From Flavobacteriaceae bacterium Ap0902 (GTDB lineage: Bacteria > Bacteroidota > Bacteroidia > Flavobacteriales > Weeksellaceae), in contig WTFG01000011.1 in the NCBI GenBank assembly GCA_009835005.1, forward strand, positions 1-64,000: a stretch of DNA of 64,000 nt, in the 5' to 3' direction. The notes below the pieces were generated by a model that saw nothing but the letters and a program-made list of their open reading frames with translations, was not told the DNA's origin and ran no database searches. Within the stretch, counting starts at the first letter, position 1; every line of letters begins with the position of its first letter. The position numbers and the translations under genes were made by a program. This document shows, piece after piece, positions 9,252 to 17,484 of the stretch.

Positions 9252-10297
9252 TTGATAGAATTTGGCATAATTAATTCATTTTTAGGAATATCTTGCGTTA
9301 AGATTTTGCCAATAACTTGATCCTTTTCTGCCCATTTGTAACCATCCCCAGGGCTAAGTAAATGAATGTCATCTTTTGTGATTACCTCACCTGACTTCAT
9401 AGCTTTGTTGGTGGCTATAGATCGCTCTAGTTTAAGCTTTGCAGATGTAACATCATCCTCTATGAAAATATCTTTTTCACCCATCCATCTCTCTGCTATT
9501 CGGATATCTCTAACCATCCGCTTAACGCCATCTGGTCCTAGAGATCCTTTTTGATCGGTTCCTTTCATATTTCTATCTATAGTGATATGTTTTTCTATGA
9601 TAGAGGCGCCCATACCCACAGCAACCACAGGAGCACTAATGCCAATGGTATGATCTGAGAATCCAATGGTATAATCCTTATAATTCTCTAGGAGATATGG
9701 GATAGTGTTAAGGTTTAGATTATCTGGCTTTGTAGGATATTCGGAAACACAATGTAGTATGGAAATATCAGAATGTTGTTTGGTTATAATACCCAGGGCA
9801 TCATCCAGCTCTTTTTTACCTCCCATACCAGTAGAGAGAATGATTGGCAGTTTAGTTTCTGCTAAAGCCTCAAGTAAGGGTAAATTGGTTAGATCCCTAC
9901 TAGCCACCTTTAATTTATCTGGAGTAAAGTATTTAAGTAAACTTAGACAACCGATAGCACATAGCGTCTCAACGAATTCTAATCCTAGGGATTTAGCATG
10001 TTTATACACCTCGAAATGTTCCTCATCAGAGAGCTCTAAAAACCTTCTATGTTCGCCGTATGTCTTGCCAAAAGAGTTAGGGCCGATGTAAGGTTTTTTG
10101 TTTTGACTTTCCGTCAACTCTTCTTTCAAGTCTCTCTTGGTTAATTTGACTGCATCAATTGGCTGCAAGTTTAGATTGAATAAATTCTCTTCTATAGGCC
10201 TGGACACGAGTTCAGTAATCAATTTAGCGATGTCCACTGAACCATTATGATTTTGACCAATTTCGCCTATAATATATACGTGATTGTTATTTTTCAT
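9248..10297 (-). CDS. neuB: NeuB-family synthase (nonulosonic acid or KDN-9-phosphate synthase-like) with SAF domain
   Basis: A 349-residue PEP-condensing enzyme of the sialic acid synthase family. It would join PEP to a ManNAc-like or mannose-6-phosphate-like sugar to give a nine-carbon acid. Visible motifs are IGEIGQNHNGS near 10-20, KLTKRD near 51, KVASRDLTNLPLLE near 129 (usually KIPS.E.TN), STGMG near 155, HCVSEYP near 181, IGFSDHT near 211, and EKHITIDRNMKGTDQKGSLG near 235 holding metal and substrate residues. The C-terminal 60 residues (ERSIATNKAMKSGEVITKDD onward) are an antifreeze-like SAF domain. Between about residues 57 and 90 it has a longer loop than canonical NeuB. It overlaps the upstream cytidylyltransferase gene by 11 bases and the phosphatase by 4. 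The exact product is not determinable. Confidence 0.85.
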   Translation of the reverse strand: MKNNNHVYIIGEIGQNHNGSVDIAKLITELVSRPIEENLFNLNLQPIDAVKLTKRDLKEELTESQNKKPYIGPNSFGKTYGEHRRFLELSDEEHFEVYKHAKSLGLEFVETLCAIGCLSLLKYFTPDKLKVASRDLTNLPLLEALAETKLPIILSTGMGGKKELDDALGIITKQHSDISILHCVSEYPTKPDNLNLNTIPYLLENYKDYTIGFSDHTIGISAPVVAVGMGASIIEKHITIDRNMKGTDQKGSLGPDGVKRMVRDIRIAERWMGEKDIFIEDDVTSAKLKLERSIATNKAMKSGEVITKDDIHLLSPGDGYKWAEKDQVIGKILTQDIPKNELIMPNSIK

Positions 10298-11054
10298 TTT
10301 TTTTAATTTGATCCTGCATTATATTAATCAGATCTGGATGATAATTCAACTCATGTAAAACTTGAGATGTTTCAAAATTCAATCCGAATTTTTCATAAGT
10401 AATTTTGAACAATTCCTGTTGAATTTTAAAATCTGCTGAGGTATCTGTTGTGAGTCTGATTTTTTCACTATCAGGAATGTAGTAGGGGTTTAACCACTTT
10501 ATGTTAAATATTTCCTTGTGACTATATAGGTAGTTGGTTACATGCTCGTGATAATTCATATCTTTTGTCAACTGGTTAACTTTTTCTAAGGCTTGGGTTT
10601 TTACCAACTCTCCCCATAATCCATAGTGAGTGAGGATGTTTGGTTTGTTGCGGATATGATAGGCTATGTAGTCATATTCCAGGTTGGTTTGGCCCATTGA
10701 GAATAGTCTTTTCAAGTCATTGATATCCATAAATACATTGTCAGAGCAGACGCGAACAATGTTATGAACTTCATGATTTTTGGCTGATCCAATAAAGCGA
10801 CCTAAGACATCGTGTTCACTACCTCTATATACGTGAACATTGGTTTTATTGGCGATCTCTGCAATTACGTCATTCTCTGGATTCGTAGAGGTCGCTATAA
10901 TGATATCATTTTTTGGAATCACGTGTTTAATTCTTTCTACTAATATTTCTAAAATACCCATTCCATTATGGAAGTCAAGAATAGTTTTTTTAGGAAGGCG
11001 GGTAGAGGATACCCTTGCTTGGAGAATTACCTTGCAGGTTCTAGAATTATTCAT
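10287..11054 (-). CDS. SpsF-like cytidylyltransferase (nucleotide-sugar activation)
   Basis: A 255-residue protein of the SpsF/COG1861 branch of the CMP-sugar synthetase fold. The N-terminal nucleotide-binding loop is VILQARVSSTRLPKKTILDF (about 9-28), a variant of the QARxxSTRLPGK motif. IIIATSTNPENDVIAEIA near 50 and VHVYRGSEHDVLGRF near 74 are also family landmarks, as is the acidic VRVCSDNVFMDI near 99. Placed directly before a NeuB-like synthase and overlapping it, it most likely makes the CMP-activated form of the acid sugar, the role NeuA plays in other pathways. SpsF proteins are often annotated as glycosyltransferases, which is the main alternative. A 197-base spacer separates it from the upstream GT2 gene, so it may head a module. 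Confidence 0.75.
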   Translation of the reverse strand: MNNSRTCKVILQARVSSTRLPKKTILDFHNGMGILEILVERIKHVIPKNDIIIATSTNPENDVIAEIANKTNVHVYRGSEHDVLGRFIGSAKNHEVHNIVRVCSDNVFMDINDLKRLFSMGQTNLEYDYIAYHIRNKPNILTHYGLWGELVKTQALEKVNQLTKDMNYHEHVTNYLYSHKEIFNIKWLNPYYIPDSEKIRLTTDTSADFKIQQELFKITYEKFGLNFETSQVLHELNYHPDLINIMQDQIKKNEK

Positions 11055-11251
11055 AAATGATTTTACTATCTTAAACGCCTATCAATACGGTTATTTAAAC
11101 TTAAATATCTAATTTATTAATGAATTATTACATTATGCAATTTAAACAATTATTATAACATTTTTAATATGATACACATTTATTCAAGATTGGAATAGAT
11201 CGTATTAATTAACATTGAAACATCCTTCAATTAAGTTTAGCAGGAAAATTA
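11055..11251. other. AT-rich spacer between glycan-locus modules
   Basis: This 197-base stretch has no reading frame, tRNA or hairpin with a T-tract that I can support, and no full TAnnTTTG on the minus strand. It separates the GT2 genes from the cytidylyltransferase/NeuB cassette. Confidence 0.6.
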
Positions 11252-12172
11252 TTATTTGATCTTTATTAAGTTATAAAAGAGAATAATAATTAATATAATC
11301 TTATCTTTTAATGGTATTTTAAGTTCTCTTATCTTCTGGAAAGGAACCTTTTTAGACTTTGAATGTTTGAAGTTATAATAGATTAAATTTCTCTTGACGG
11401 TCTCTATTTTATTAAATAATGCATCTGTTTTATAGATTGAATAGAGTTCTTTGACAATTTTTAAAGTCGCGTTCTCTGCTTGTATCGCCGTATGCGAGGA
11501 GTGCACACCATTATAACTACGTCTATATATGCCACAGTAAAAGTTTTGGAATATTCCTTGGCCATTTTTTATAATTGTATAGAAGAGGCTTATGTCTCGA
11601 AAGTTTTTTAATTCTTTGAATTTTAGGATTAGTTCTTCGTCATTTCTAAAAACAACGGTCATTGTTTTTGTGAGCCAGTGTTTTAAAAAAATATCTTCAT
11701 TGATTTTTATACATTCCTTATTCTTAACATATTTATATTCATACTCATCCAGTATAGTTTTTCCGTCATAATCTAAAACTTTATAATTGCAACAAGAAAG
11801 GTTGTATTGTGGATTAGATTCTAGAAAATCTATTTGTTTTTGAAGTTTTAATGGATTTGTCCAGTAATCATCACCTTCGCACATTGCGATATATTTGCCT
11901 TGTGCTCTGGGGAAATTATACGCTAGAGTTGGTTTGATGCCTTTTGAATACTGGTTCTCTGTTTGGAAGATAGGTTTTATACGACAAGGGTATTTTTCTT
12001 GATACTCTCTTATTATTCTAGCAGTATTATCTGTAGAAGCATCTTCGTGGATAAGTATTTCATATTCAAAATTGGTTTCTTGCATTAGAAACCCATCAAT
12101 ACATTGTTTGATGTAAGGACCATGATTGTATGCTAAACAGCATATACTTACAAGAGGTTTCCGTTTTGACAT
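11252..12172 (-). CDS. GT2-family glycosyltransferase
   Basis: A 306-residue GT-A fold family 2 glycosyltransferase. The N-terminus VSICCLAYNHGPYIKQCIDG is the nucleotide-binding start, EILIHEDASTDNTARII near 39-55 contains the first acidic motif, and YIAMCEGDDYWTNP near 93-106 holds the metal-binding DxD equivalent. The C-terminal third is basic and ends in a hydrophobic segment (DKIILIIILFYNLIKIK), which may associate with the membrane. The length is usual for capsule GT2 enzymes. The gene has spacers of 125 and 197 bases on its two sides, a pattern of independently acquired cassette genes. Donor and acceptor are unknown. Confidence 0.85.
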   Translation of the reverse strand: MSKRKPLVSICCLAYNHGPYIKQCIDGFLMQETNFEYEILIHEDASTDNTARIIREYQEKYPCRIKPIFQTENQYSKGIKPTLAYNFPRAQGKYIAMCEGDDYWTNPLKLQKQIDFLESNPQYNLSCCNYKVLDYDGKTILDEYEYKYVKNKECIKINEDIFLKHWLTKTMTVVFRNDEELILKFKELKNFRDISLFYTIIKNGQGIFQNFYCGIYRRSYNGVHSSHTAIQAENATLKIVKELYSIYKTDALFNKIETVKRNLIYYNFKHSKSKKVPFQKIRELKIPLKDKIILIIILFYNLIKIK

Positions 12173-12297
12173 AAAATTTTTATAAAATAAAATATATACT
12201 TTAATATATACTTTGATTTAAGTACTTCTCTGTATAATGTAGATTATTCATTCTACCTGCAGAATACAATTATAAATAGAAACTTTTCACCTTTTTA

Positions 12298-13194
12298 CTA
12301 AGATAAAAGTTTCCAAGTAACTTTATAAATCAATTTACTAATCTTTGATTTGTTATTTAGACCTATTTTATCATATACTATCAATAAATTTAGTTTAATA
12401 ATTTTTTTCCAATAGTATAAACTTCTTTTATCACTTTTGTCATAATATTTATCAATAAATAGCAATAGTTCTCTGCATTGGCGTTCTTCCATATAGGTGT
12501 GTCCTTTTCTGGCTACAGAATCAGAGTGGATACGATAATTCACAGTTTCTATAGGGGCATATTCTATTTTATAACCAGAACGAGTTAATTTTAACCATAT
12601 AGTGATGTCCTCAAATTGTTTAAAATCTTCGTCGTACCCACCAACATCCTTGATTACCACTGTATTAATAAATACGGAAGGGGCAATAACATCATTACGA
12701 ACTTTTAAATGATTGTATTGTTGTTCTGCGGATTTATGAAAGAAGTGCTTGTCACTAGGGCTATTTGCAATATAGTTTTCCTCTACAAGAATGTCTTGAT
12801 AATATCTGCTAACGGTTTGTAAAACTCGAACCTCTGGATGTTGATGAACCCAATGAATGTTTGATTCAATACAATTGGCTATGAGTGAATCGTCACCAGC
12901 AATCATTTTGAACCATTCTCCACTAGATGCTCTAAGTCCTCTATTACAATTAGCTGGGATTCCTGTGTTTTTTTTAACAGTAATTAATTCTGACCTTTTA
13001 AACCTGTTTTTGTTTTCATATAGCCAATTTTCACAAATAGCAATCGTATCATCTGTGGAACCATCATCAGATATAATTAATTCAATGTTTTTATAGGTTT
13101 GATTTTTAGCACTTTCTAAAGTTTCTAAAATAAATTTAGATGAGTTATATGTTATAATTATGATAGAAACCAGTGGGTTTGCTAGGTTGTTCAT
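12298..13194 (-). CDS. GT2-family glycosyltransferase
   Basis: A 298-residue GT2 enzyme. VSIIIITYNSSKFILETLES opens the Rossmann-like nucleotide-binding half, IELIISDDGSTDDTIAI near 36-52 carries the DD motif, and GEWFKMIAGDDSLIAN near 90-105 carries the metal-binding acidic pair. DVGGYDEDFKQFEDITIWLKL near 182-202 is the ED acceptor-site motif of the family, matching GG-D-x-x-x-EDxxLW in related proteins. No transmembrane segment is evident. A 21-base perfect palindrome lies just upstream of its start. It is probably a transferase building the repeat unit of the glycan; specificity is unknown. Confidence 0.86.
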   Translation of the reverse strand: MNNLANPLVSIIIITYNSSKFILETLESAKNQTYKNIELIISDDGSTDDTIAICENWLYENKNRFKRSELITVKKNTGIPANCNRGLRASSGEWFKMIAGDDSLIANCIESNIHWVHQHPEVRVLQTVSRYYQDILVEENYIANSPSDKHFFHKSAEQQYNHLKVRNDVIAPSVFINTVVIKDVGGYDEDFKQFEDITIWLKLTRSGYKIEYAPIETVNYRIHSDSVARKGHTYMEERQCRELLLFIDKYYDKSDKRSLYYWKKIIKLNLLIVYDKIGLNNKSKISKLIYKVTWKLLS

Positions 13195-13214
13195 GGTAAG
13201 TTGTTAGATGGTTC

Positions 13215-13235
13215 TTTACATTAATTTAATGTAAA
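13215..13235. repeat. 21-base perfect palindrome upstream of a GT2 gene
   Basis: Ten-base arms TTTACATTAA and TTAATGTAAA flank a single central T. It is 20 bases upstream of the GT2 start at 13194, in a 196-base spacer. There is no adjacent T-tract, so it resembles a dimeric operator more than a terminator, but AT-rich DNA yields such palindromes by chance. Confidence 0.4.
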
Positions 13236-13390
13236 ACTAATTAAAATAATATTGTTCTGTCATTTTAAATAGCCAGTGGCCTGTGTTTGGTATAACTTTT
13301 AAGGTTTAAGTGAGCGTTTGTAATATACAATTATAATTTTATTACATTCTGAATAATTAGGGTGTGAATTTCAAATTATAGATAGATCTT

Positions 13391-14041
13391 TTAGTCAATG
13401 TTTTTTTTTAATTTTATTATTTTACCGTCCACTCCATGAACAATGGCATTGTCTGGAATATTTTTTCTTACGATGCTCCCTGCAGTTATAGATACATTTT
13501 TACCTATTTTAACGTTTGGATAAATAATAACTCCAGTCCCAATAAAGGTGAAGTCTCCGATTTCTACATGTCCTGCAATGTTTACGGATGGACAAATCTC
13601 ACAAAATTCTCCAATCACAGAGTCGTGTCCTATAATGGCTTTTGAATTGATAAAGGTTCCTTTTTTCACCAAAACATTATTGGATACATTAGCCTGGTAG
13701 GATATGGTTACTCCATCTTCTAAAATGCAATTGAAATGACCTATAATGCAATCGTCTGATATAATGTTAATAGGATTACCGCCTAATTCCTTGAATTGAT
13801 GGTAGAGTTTATGTCTTACCTCTGGAAATCCGACGCCTAGAATAAAATCTTTGGTTTTTTCAGTAAAATATTTCTGGGCTTCGTCATGATTTTTCAATAC
13901 AGGAAATTGACCGTATAAAAGATTGTCTTTGTGTGGATTTATATCGTCATAAAATGCTAAATCATCTAATTTATCTTGTCTTAATAGAATATCTAATAAT
14001 TCAATAGCTAATCCTTTGGCACCTATTACAAGCATAATCAA
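13391..14041 (-). CDS. NeuD/PglD-type sugar O- or N-acetyltransferase (left-handed beta-helix)
   Basis: A 216-residue acyltransferase of the NeuD/PglD type. An N-terminal small Rossmann domain binds the nucleotide-sugar (MLVIGAKGLAIELLDILL near 3-20), and the C-terminal half is built of hexapeptide repeats. Examples are INSKAIIGHDSVIGEF near 130-145 with the catalytic His in IGHDS, NIAGHVEIGDFTFIGTGVII near 155-174, and NVKIGKNVSITAGSIVRKNIP near 176-196. It would transfer acetyl from acetyl-CoA to an amino or hydroxyl group of a sugar. A second enzyme of the same class lies in the bacillosamine module, so this one probably serves another residue, possibly the nonulosonate or a 4-amino sugar. 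Spacers of 196 and 106 bases isolate it. Confidence 0.85.
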   Translation of the reverse strand: MIMLVIGAKGLAIELLDILLRQDKLDDLAFYDDINPHKDNLLYGQFPVLKNHDEAQKYFTEKTKDFILGVGFPEVRHKLYHQFKELGGNPINIISDDCIIGHFNCILEDGVTISYQANVSNNVLVKKGTFINSKAIIGHDSVIGEFCEICPSVNIAGHVEIGDFTFIGTGVIIYPNVKIGKNVSITAGSIVRKNIPDNAIVHGVDGKIIKLKKNID

Positions 14042-14147
14042 TTATTTTATAAGATTAAATATACGTAAATTTATAGGCTTTTAGATTAAATTAACATATC
14101 CAGCATCTAAGTCTTTTAAAATTTTATCTAAAACGGATAACTATAAA

Positions 14148-15242
14148 TTAAGGCTTCATTATATTTAAGAGATTAGCAAGAATTCTATTAGCTGTTTTGC
14201 CATCCCACAATGGAATTGATTGTGCATTTTTCCATTGATTTCCTTTTATTTTTGAAATATATTCTTGTATGAGATTATAATTATGACCTGCTAATTCGTT
14301 AGTACCTAGGGTAATGGTTTCTGGTCTTTCTGTGTTTTCGCGCAAAGTTATGCAAGGTATATTTAAAATAGAAGTTTCCTCTGTGATACCGCCAGAATCT
14401 GTGAGGACACCGAGTGCATTTTTAACGAGATAATTAAATTCTAAATATCCGAGGGGCTCACTTATTATTAAATTTTTGATGTTGTTTTCATCCAGATTGA
14501 ATTTCTTTTTGGTACGTGGGTGAATTGGAAAAACAATGGGGTAGGGGGATGCTTCCTGACAAATATGTTTAACCAATCTCATTAAGTCCTGAGCCTCGTC
14601 CACATTGGATGGTCTGTGTAATGTTAGAATAAAATAGGATTGAGGTTTTAAATTGTTCAAATCAAATAAACCTGGTTTCTTTAATTTATCAATAGAAGAA
14701 AGAAGCGTGTCAATCATAATATTCCCCACAAAGAATATTTGATTTTCCTTTTTACCGATATGCTTTAATAGTTCTGAAGCCTCTGGTGTAGTGGTGAAAA
14801 AATAATCTGAAATACTGTCAGTAACCATTCTATTAATTTCCTCTGGCATAGATAAATCATAGGAGCGTATGCCGGCTTCTATATGGGCTACTTTTATGTT
14901 TAATTTTTTAGCGGCAATTGTACATGCTAGGGTAGAGGTCACATCACCTACTACAATGACTAAATCTGGCGGATATTTTAATAATTCCTTCTCAAAACCC
15001 ATCATGATCTGCGCTGTAATTTTTGCTTGTGAACCAGAACCTGCGTTTAAATTCACATCCGGGTGTGGAATCTCTAAATCCTTGAAAAATTGAGCACTCA
15101 TTCTATCATCATAGTGTTGTCCTGTATGGACAAGCCTGTATTGAATATGGAGAGAATAATTTTTGCTCTGCTGAATTTCTTTAATAAGGGGTGCGATTTT
15201 AACAAAATTCGGTCTAGCACCAGCAACGATGGTAAGTTTCAT
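14148..15242 (-). CDS. wecB: UDP-N-acetylglucosamine 2-epimerase, non-hydrolysing type
   Basis: A 364-residue GT-B fold epimerase that interconverts UDP-GlcNAc and UDP-ManNAc (or a related 2-acetamido sugar). Hallmarks are IVAGARPNFVKIAPLIKEI at the N-terminus, LVHTGQHYDDRMS near 37-49, VVGDVTSTLACTIAA near 96, KVAHIEAGIRSYDLSMPEEI near 116-135, TLHRPSNVD near 212, and the C-terminal LTDSGGITEETSILNIPCIT near 285-304 with RENTERPET following. The full length and intact motifs support activity. No dedicated WecC for UDP-ManNAcA is next to it, so the product may stay ManNAc or be a 6-deoxy derivative. It ends 5 bases before the next gene upstream in the locus, giving tight linkage with the WecF-like transferase. 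Confidence 0.9.
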   Translation of the reverse strand: MKLTIVAGARPNFVKIAPLIKEIQQSKNYSLHIQYRLVHTGQHYDDRMSAQFFKDLEIPHPDVNLNAGSGSQAKITAQIMMGFEKELLKYPPDLVIVVGDVTSTLACTIAAKKLNIKVAHIEAGIRSYDLSMPEEINRMVTDSISDYFFTTTPEASELLKHIGKKENQIFFVGNIMIDTLLSSIDKLKKPGLFDLNNLKPQSYFILTLHRPSNVDEAQDLMRLVKHICQEASPYPIVFPIHPRTKKKFNLDENNIKNLIISEPLGYLEFNYLVKNALGVLTDSGGITEETSILNIPCITLRENTERPETITLGTNELAGHNYNLIQEYISKIKGNQWKNAQSIPLWDGKTANRILANLLNIMKP

Positions 15243-15247
15243 AGGAC

Positions 15248-16369
15248 CTAAATGTTTGACATTAGTTCTTGAATTTGATTTATGTTATGACTTAATGACC
15301 AAAGCTCTTGTATTCTTTGCTTATTTTCATTAATCTGTAAAGAAGTAGAATTATAGTTTAATAAGTTTGGGTTTTTAATTAAACTTTCAATGGTTTGTAT
15401 ATGAAAGCCTTCCTGTCTTAAAAACGTATAATTGATGCTTCTTTCATATAAGAAAACATTTAATCCAAATATGAGAGCTTTAATAATAGTTGATAGAGCC
15501 TGTTGACGCATACTCCCAATAATTAAGTTTTTACATTCCAATAATTTATTATCAAAGTCTGTAGAAGGTAAGAGTTTATCTAATATTTCAATATTTTCTA
15601 CTTTGAAATGTATGGATAAATAACGAGTGAGATAATTTTTATATTTCATGTCACCATAATTCAAAGGAATTATCAATTTTTGATTAGATAATATATCTTT
15701 TAAATTATAGAATACATCTAGATGGTTGTTTGAGGGAGTAGCGCTGTTGCCAATCATAACTTTATTACCATTTGTTTTTAAACTAGAGAAATGCTCTAAT
15801 ACGGCTTCATTGATGTATCCGTAATTCCATTGAATATATTTAGGCTTAAAGTTAGGGTAATGATCTTGTATCAGTTTATAATCTAAAAAAATAGGTGGTG
15901 CAAAATATTCAATATTTTGAATCGCTTTGTAGTTTTTTTGTCGCCTAAATTTCTTTAAAGAATTGGCAATTCTAGTTGGTAATAGTTTATGATGAAATTT
16001 ATATATTAGTTTTTTTGTCTTTGGTAATAATATGTCAAATCCTGATAAAGTATTAATTAACCAATAATAATCTCCACCCCAGCCAATCCATAACGTAGAC
16101 CTGTCAAAGTTTTTATGATTCAGAATATCATAAAATTTTGGATTTAAAAATTCAATACATAATAAATCATAGGTGTTTATTTCATCTATTACCTTATCCG
16201 ATTTAAAATCTAAATTGTAGATATTTCGACATGGGAATTTACAATATTCAATATCACCCTCCTTTGGTAAAATCCAATAATCATTTTGAACATTGTTAAC
16301 ACTATCAAATATGATTTTACCTAATGGGACAAATTTATCATCATTTGCAATATGTAAGATTTTTTTCAA
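15248..16369 (-). CDS. WecF-like glycosyltransferase (GT56, Fuc4NAc-transferase family)
   Basis: A 373-residue protein resembling TDP-Fuc4NAc:lipid II transferase (GT56). It opens with MKKILHIANDDKFVPLGKII, and LCIEFLNPKFYDIL near 70 and LWIGWGGDYYWLI near 90-102 correspond to the conserved WGGD region of WecF. The C-terminal half has VMIGNSATPSNNHLDVFYNL near 205-224, IPLNYGDMKY near 235, IIGSMRQQALSTII near 287, and ALIFGLNVFLYE near 302, all typical of the family. In enterobacterial common antigen WecF adds Fuc4NAc to a ManNAcA-GlcNAc lipid; here the adjacent RmlB and WecB make a similar HexNAc or dTDP-sugar chemistry plausible. No WecD or WecE is adjacent, so the donor is uncertain. Confidence 0.72.
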   Translation of the reverse strand: MKKILHIANDDKFVPLGKIIFDSVNNVQNDYWILPKEGDIEYCKFPCRNIYNLDFKSDKVIDEINTYDLLCIEFLNPKFYDILNHKNFDRSTLWIGWGGDYYWLINTLSGFDILLPKTKKLIYKFHHKLLPTRIANSLKKFRRQKNYKAIQNIEYFAPPIFLDYKLIQDHYPNFKPKYIQWNYGYINEAVLEHFSSLKTNGNKVMIGNSATPSNNHLDVFYNLKDILSNQKLIIPLNYGDMKYKNYLTRYLSIHFKVENIEILDKLLPSTDFDNKLLECKNLIIGSMRQQALSTIIKALIFGLNVFLYERSINYTFLRQEGFHIQTIESLIKNPNLLNYNSTSLQINENKQRIQELWSLSHNINQIQELMSNI

Positions 16370-16410
16370 TATTCTCTTTGTAAGATTAATTAAGGGGGGT
16401 AAAGCTATAG

Positions 16411-17463
16411 TTAATCTTGGTATTGTTCTTTATAATAATTCTGATAATCACCACTGGTTACATGTTTTAACCAGGCTGGATTATTTAAATACCAGTCAAT
16501 AGTTTCTGCAAGACCTTCTTCAAAAGTTACAGAAGGTGACCAGCCTAATTCCTGATTGATTTTGGTAGCATCTATAGCATAGCGTAAATCATGCCCAGGT
16601 CTATCTTTGACATAAGTGATTAATTTCTCTGAGGTCCCAGGTTCTCTATTTAGTTTATCATCCATTTGACGACAAAGTTCTTTCACCAAATCAATATTTT
16701 GCCATTCATTAAAACCACCAATATTATAGGTCTCTGCATTTTTGCCTTCATGAAAAATTAAATCTATTGCTCTAGCATGATCTATTACATAGAGCCAATC
16801 TCTGGTATATTTGCCATCCCCATAAACTGGTAAGGGGTTTTCATTGATGATATTATGAATAAAAAGAGGTATTAATTTCTCTGGAAAATGATTAGGTCCA
16901 TAATTATTGGAACAATTAGAGATTACATAGGGTAAACCATAAGTCTCTCCATAAGCCCGCACAAAATGATCAGATGATGCCTTCGATGCAGAGTAGGGAG
17001 AGTTTGGGTCATAAGCCGTTTCTTCTGTGAATAGACCAGTTTCTCCCAAAGTTCCATAAACCTCATCGGTACTAATATGATAAAAACGTTTATCATTATA
17101 ATCATCTGACCATAATTCTTTTGCAGCATTTAATAGTGTCATCGTACCTAGAATATTGGTTTTAGCAAAAGCTAAAGGGTCTTTAATCGATCTGTCTACA
17201 TGTGACTCTGCTGCTAAATGTACCACACCATCAAATTGATATTTCTCAAATAATTCATCTATAAATTGAGCATCTGTAATATCACCTTTTACAAATTTAT
17301 AATTATCCTTATTCTCTATGTCCTTCAGGTTTTCTAGATTTCCAGCATAAGTCAAGGCATCTAGATTGATAATCCTATAATTAGGATATTGATTTACAAA
17401 CCTTCTCACAACATGAGATCCTATAAAACCTGCGCCTCCAGTGATTAAAATTGTTTTGGACAT
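16411..17463 (-). CDS. rmlB: dTDP-glucose 4,6-dehydratase
   Basis: A 350-residue extended SDR enzyme that converts dTDP-glucose to dTDP-4-keto-6-deoxyglucose. The NAD-binding loop is TGGAGFIGSHVV (about 7-18), followed by HLAAESHVDRSI near 82-93, the catalytic STDEVYG near 130, YSASKASSDHFVRAYGETYG near 159-178 with Tyr and Lys, NCSNNYGPNHFPEKLIP near 188-204, and YGDGKYTRDWLYV near 219. All are diagnostic for RmlB. RmlA, RmlC and RmlD are not in the window, so the precursor and later steps must be encoded elsewhere or the product diverts to another deoxy or amino sugar. A 41-base gap separates it from the downstream transferase and 21 bases from the upstream membrane protein. Confidence 0.93.
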   Translation of the reverse strand: MSKTILITGGAGFIGSHVVRRFVNQYPNYRIINLDALTYAGNLENLKDIENKDNYKFVKGDITDAQFIDELFEKYQFDGVVHLAAESHVDRSIKDPLAFAKTNILGTMTLLNAAKELWSDDYNDKRFYHISTDEVYGTLGETGLFTEETAYDPNSPYSASKASSDHFVRAYGETYGLPYVISNCSNNYGPNHFPEKLIPLFIHNIINENPLPVYGDGKYTRDWLYVIDHARAIDLIFHEGKNAETYNIGGFNEWQNIDLVKELCRQMDDKLNREPGTSEKLITYVKDRPGHDLRYAIDATKINQELGWSPSVTFEEGLAETIDWYLNNPAWLKHVTSGDYQNYYKEQYQD

Positions 17464-17484
17464 GATGATAAATATTTAATTGAT

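Noticed and set aside
9705-10091. Plus-strand frame of 128 residues across the NeuB-like gene
   Set aside because: Overlaps a gene with clear conserved motifs on the opposite strand; Ser-rich shadow composition.
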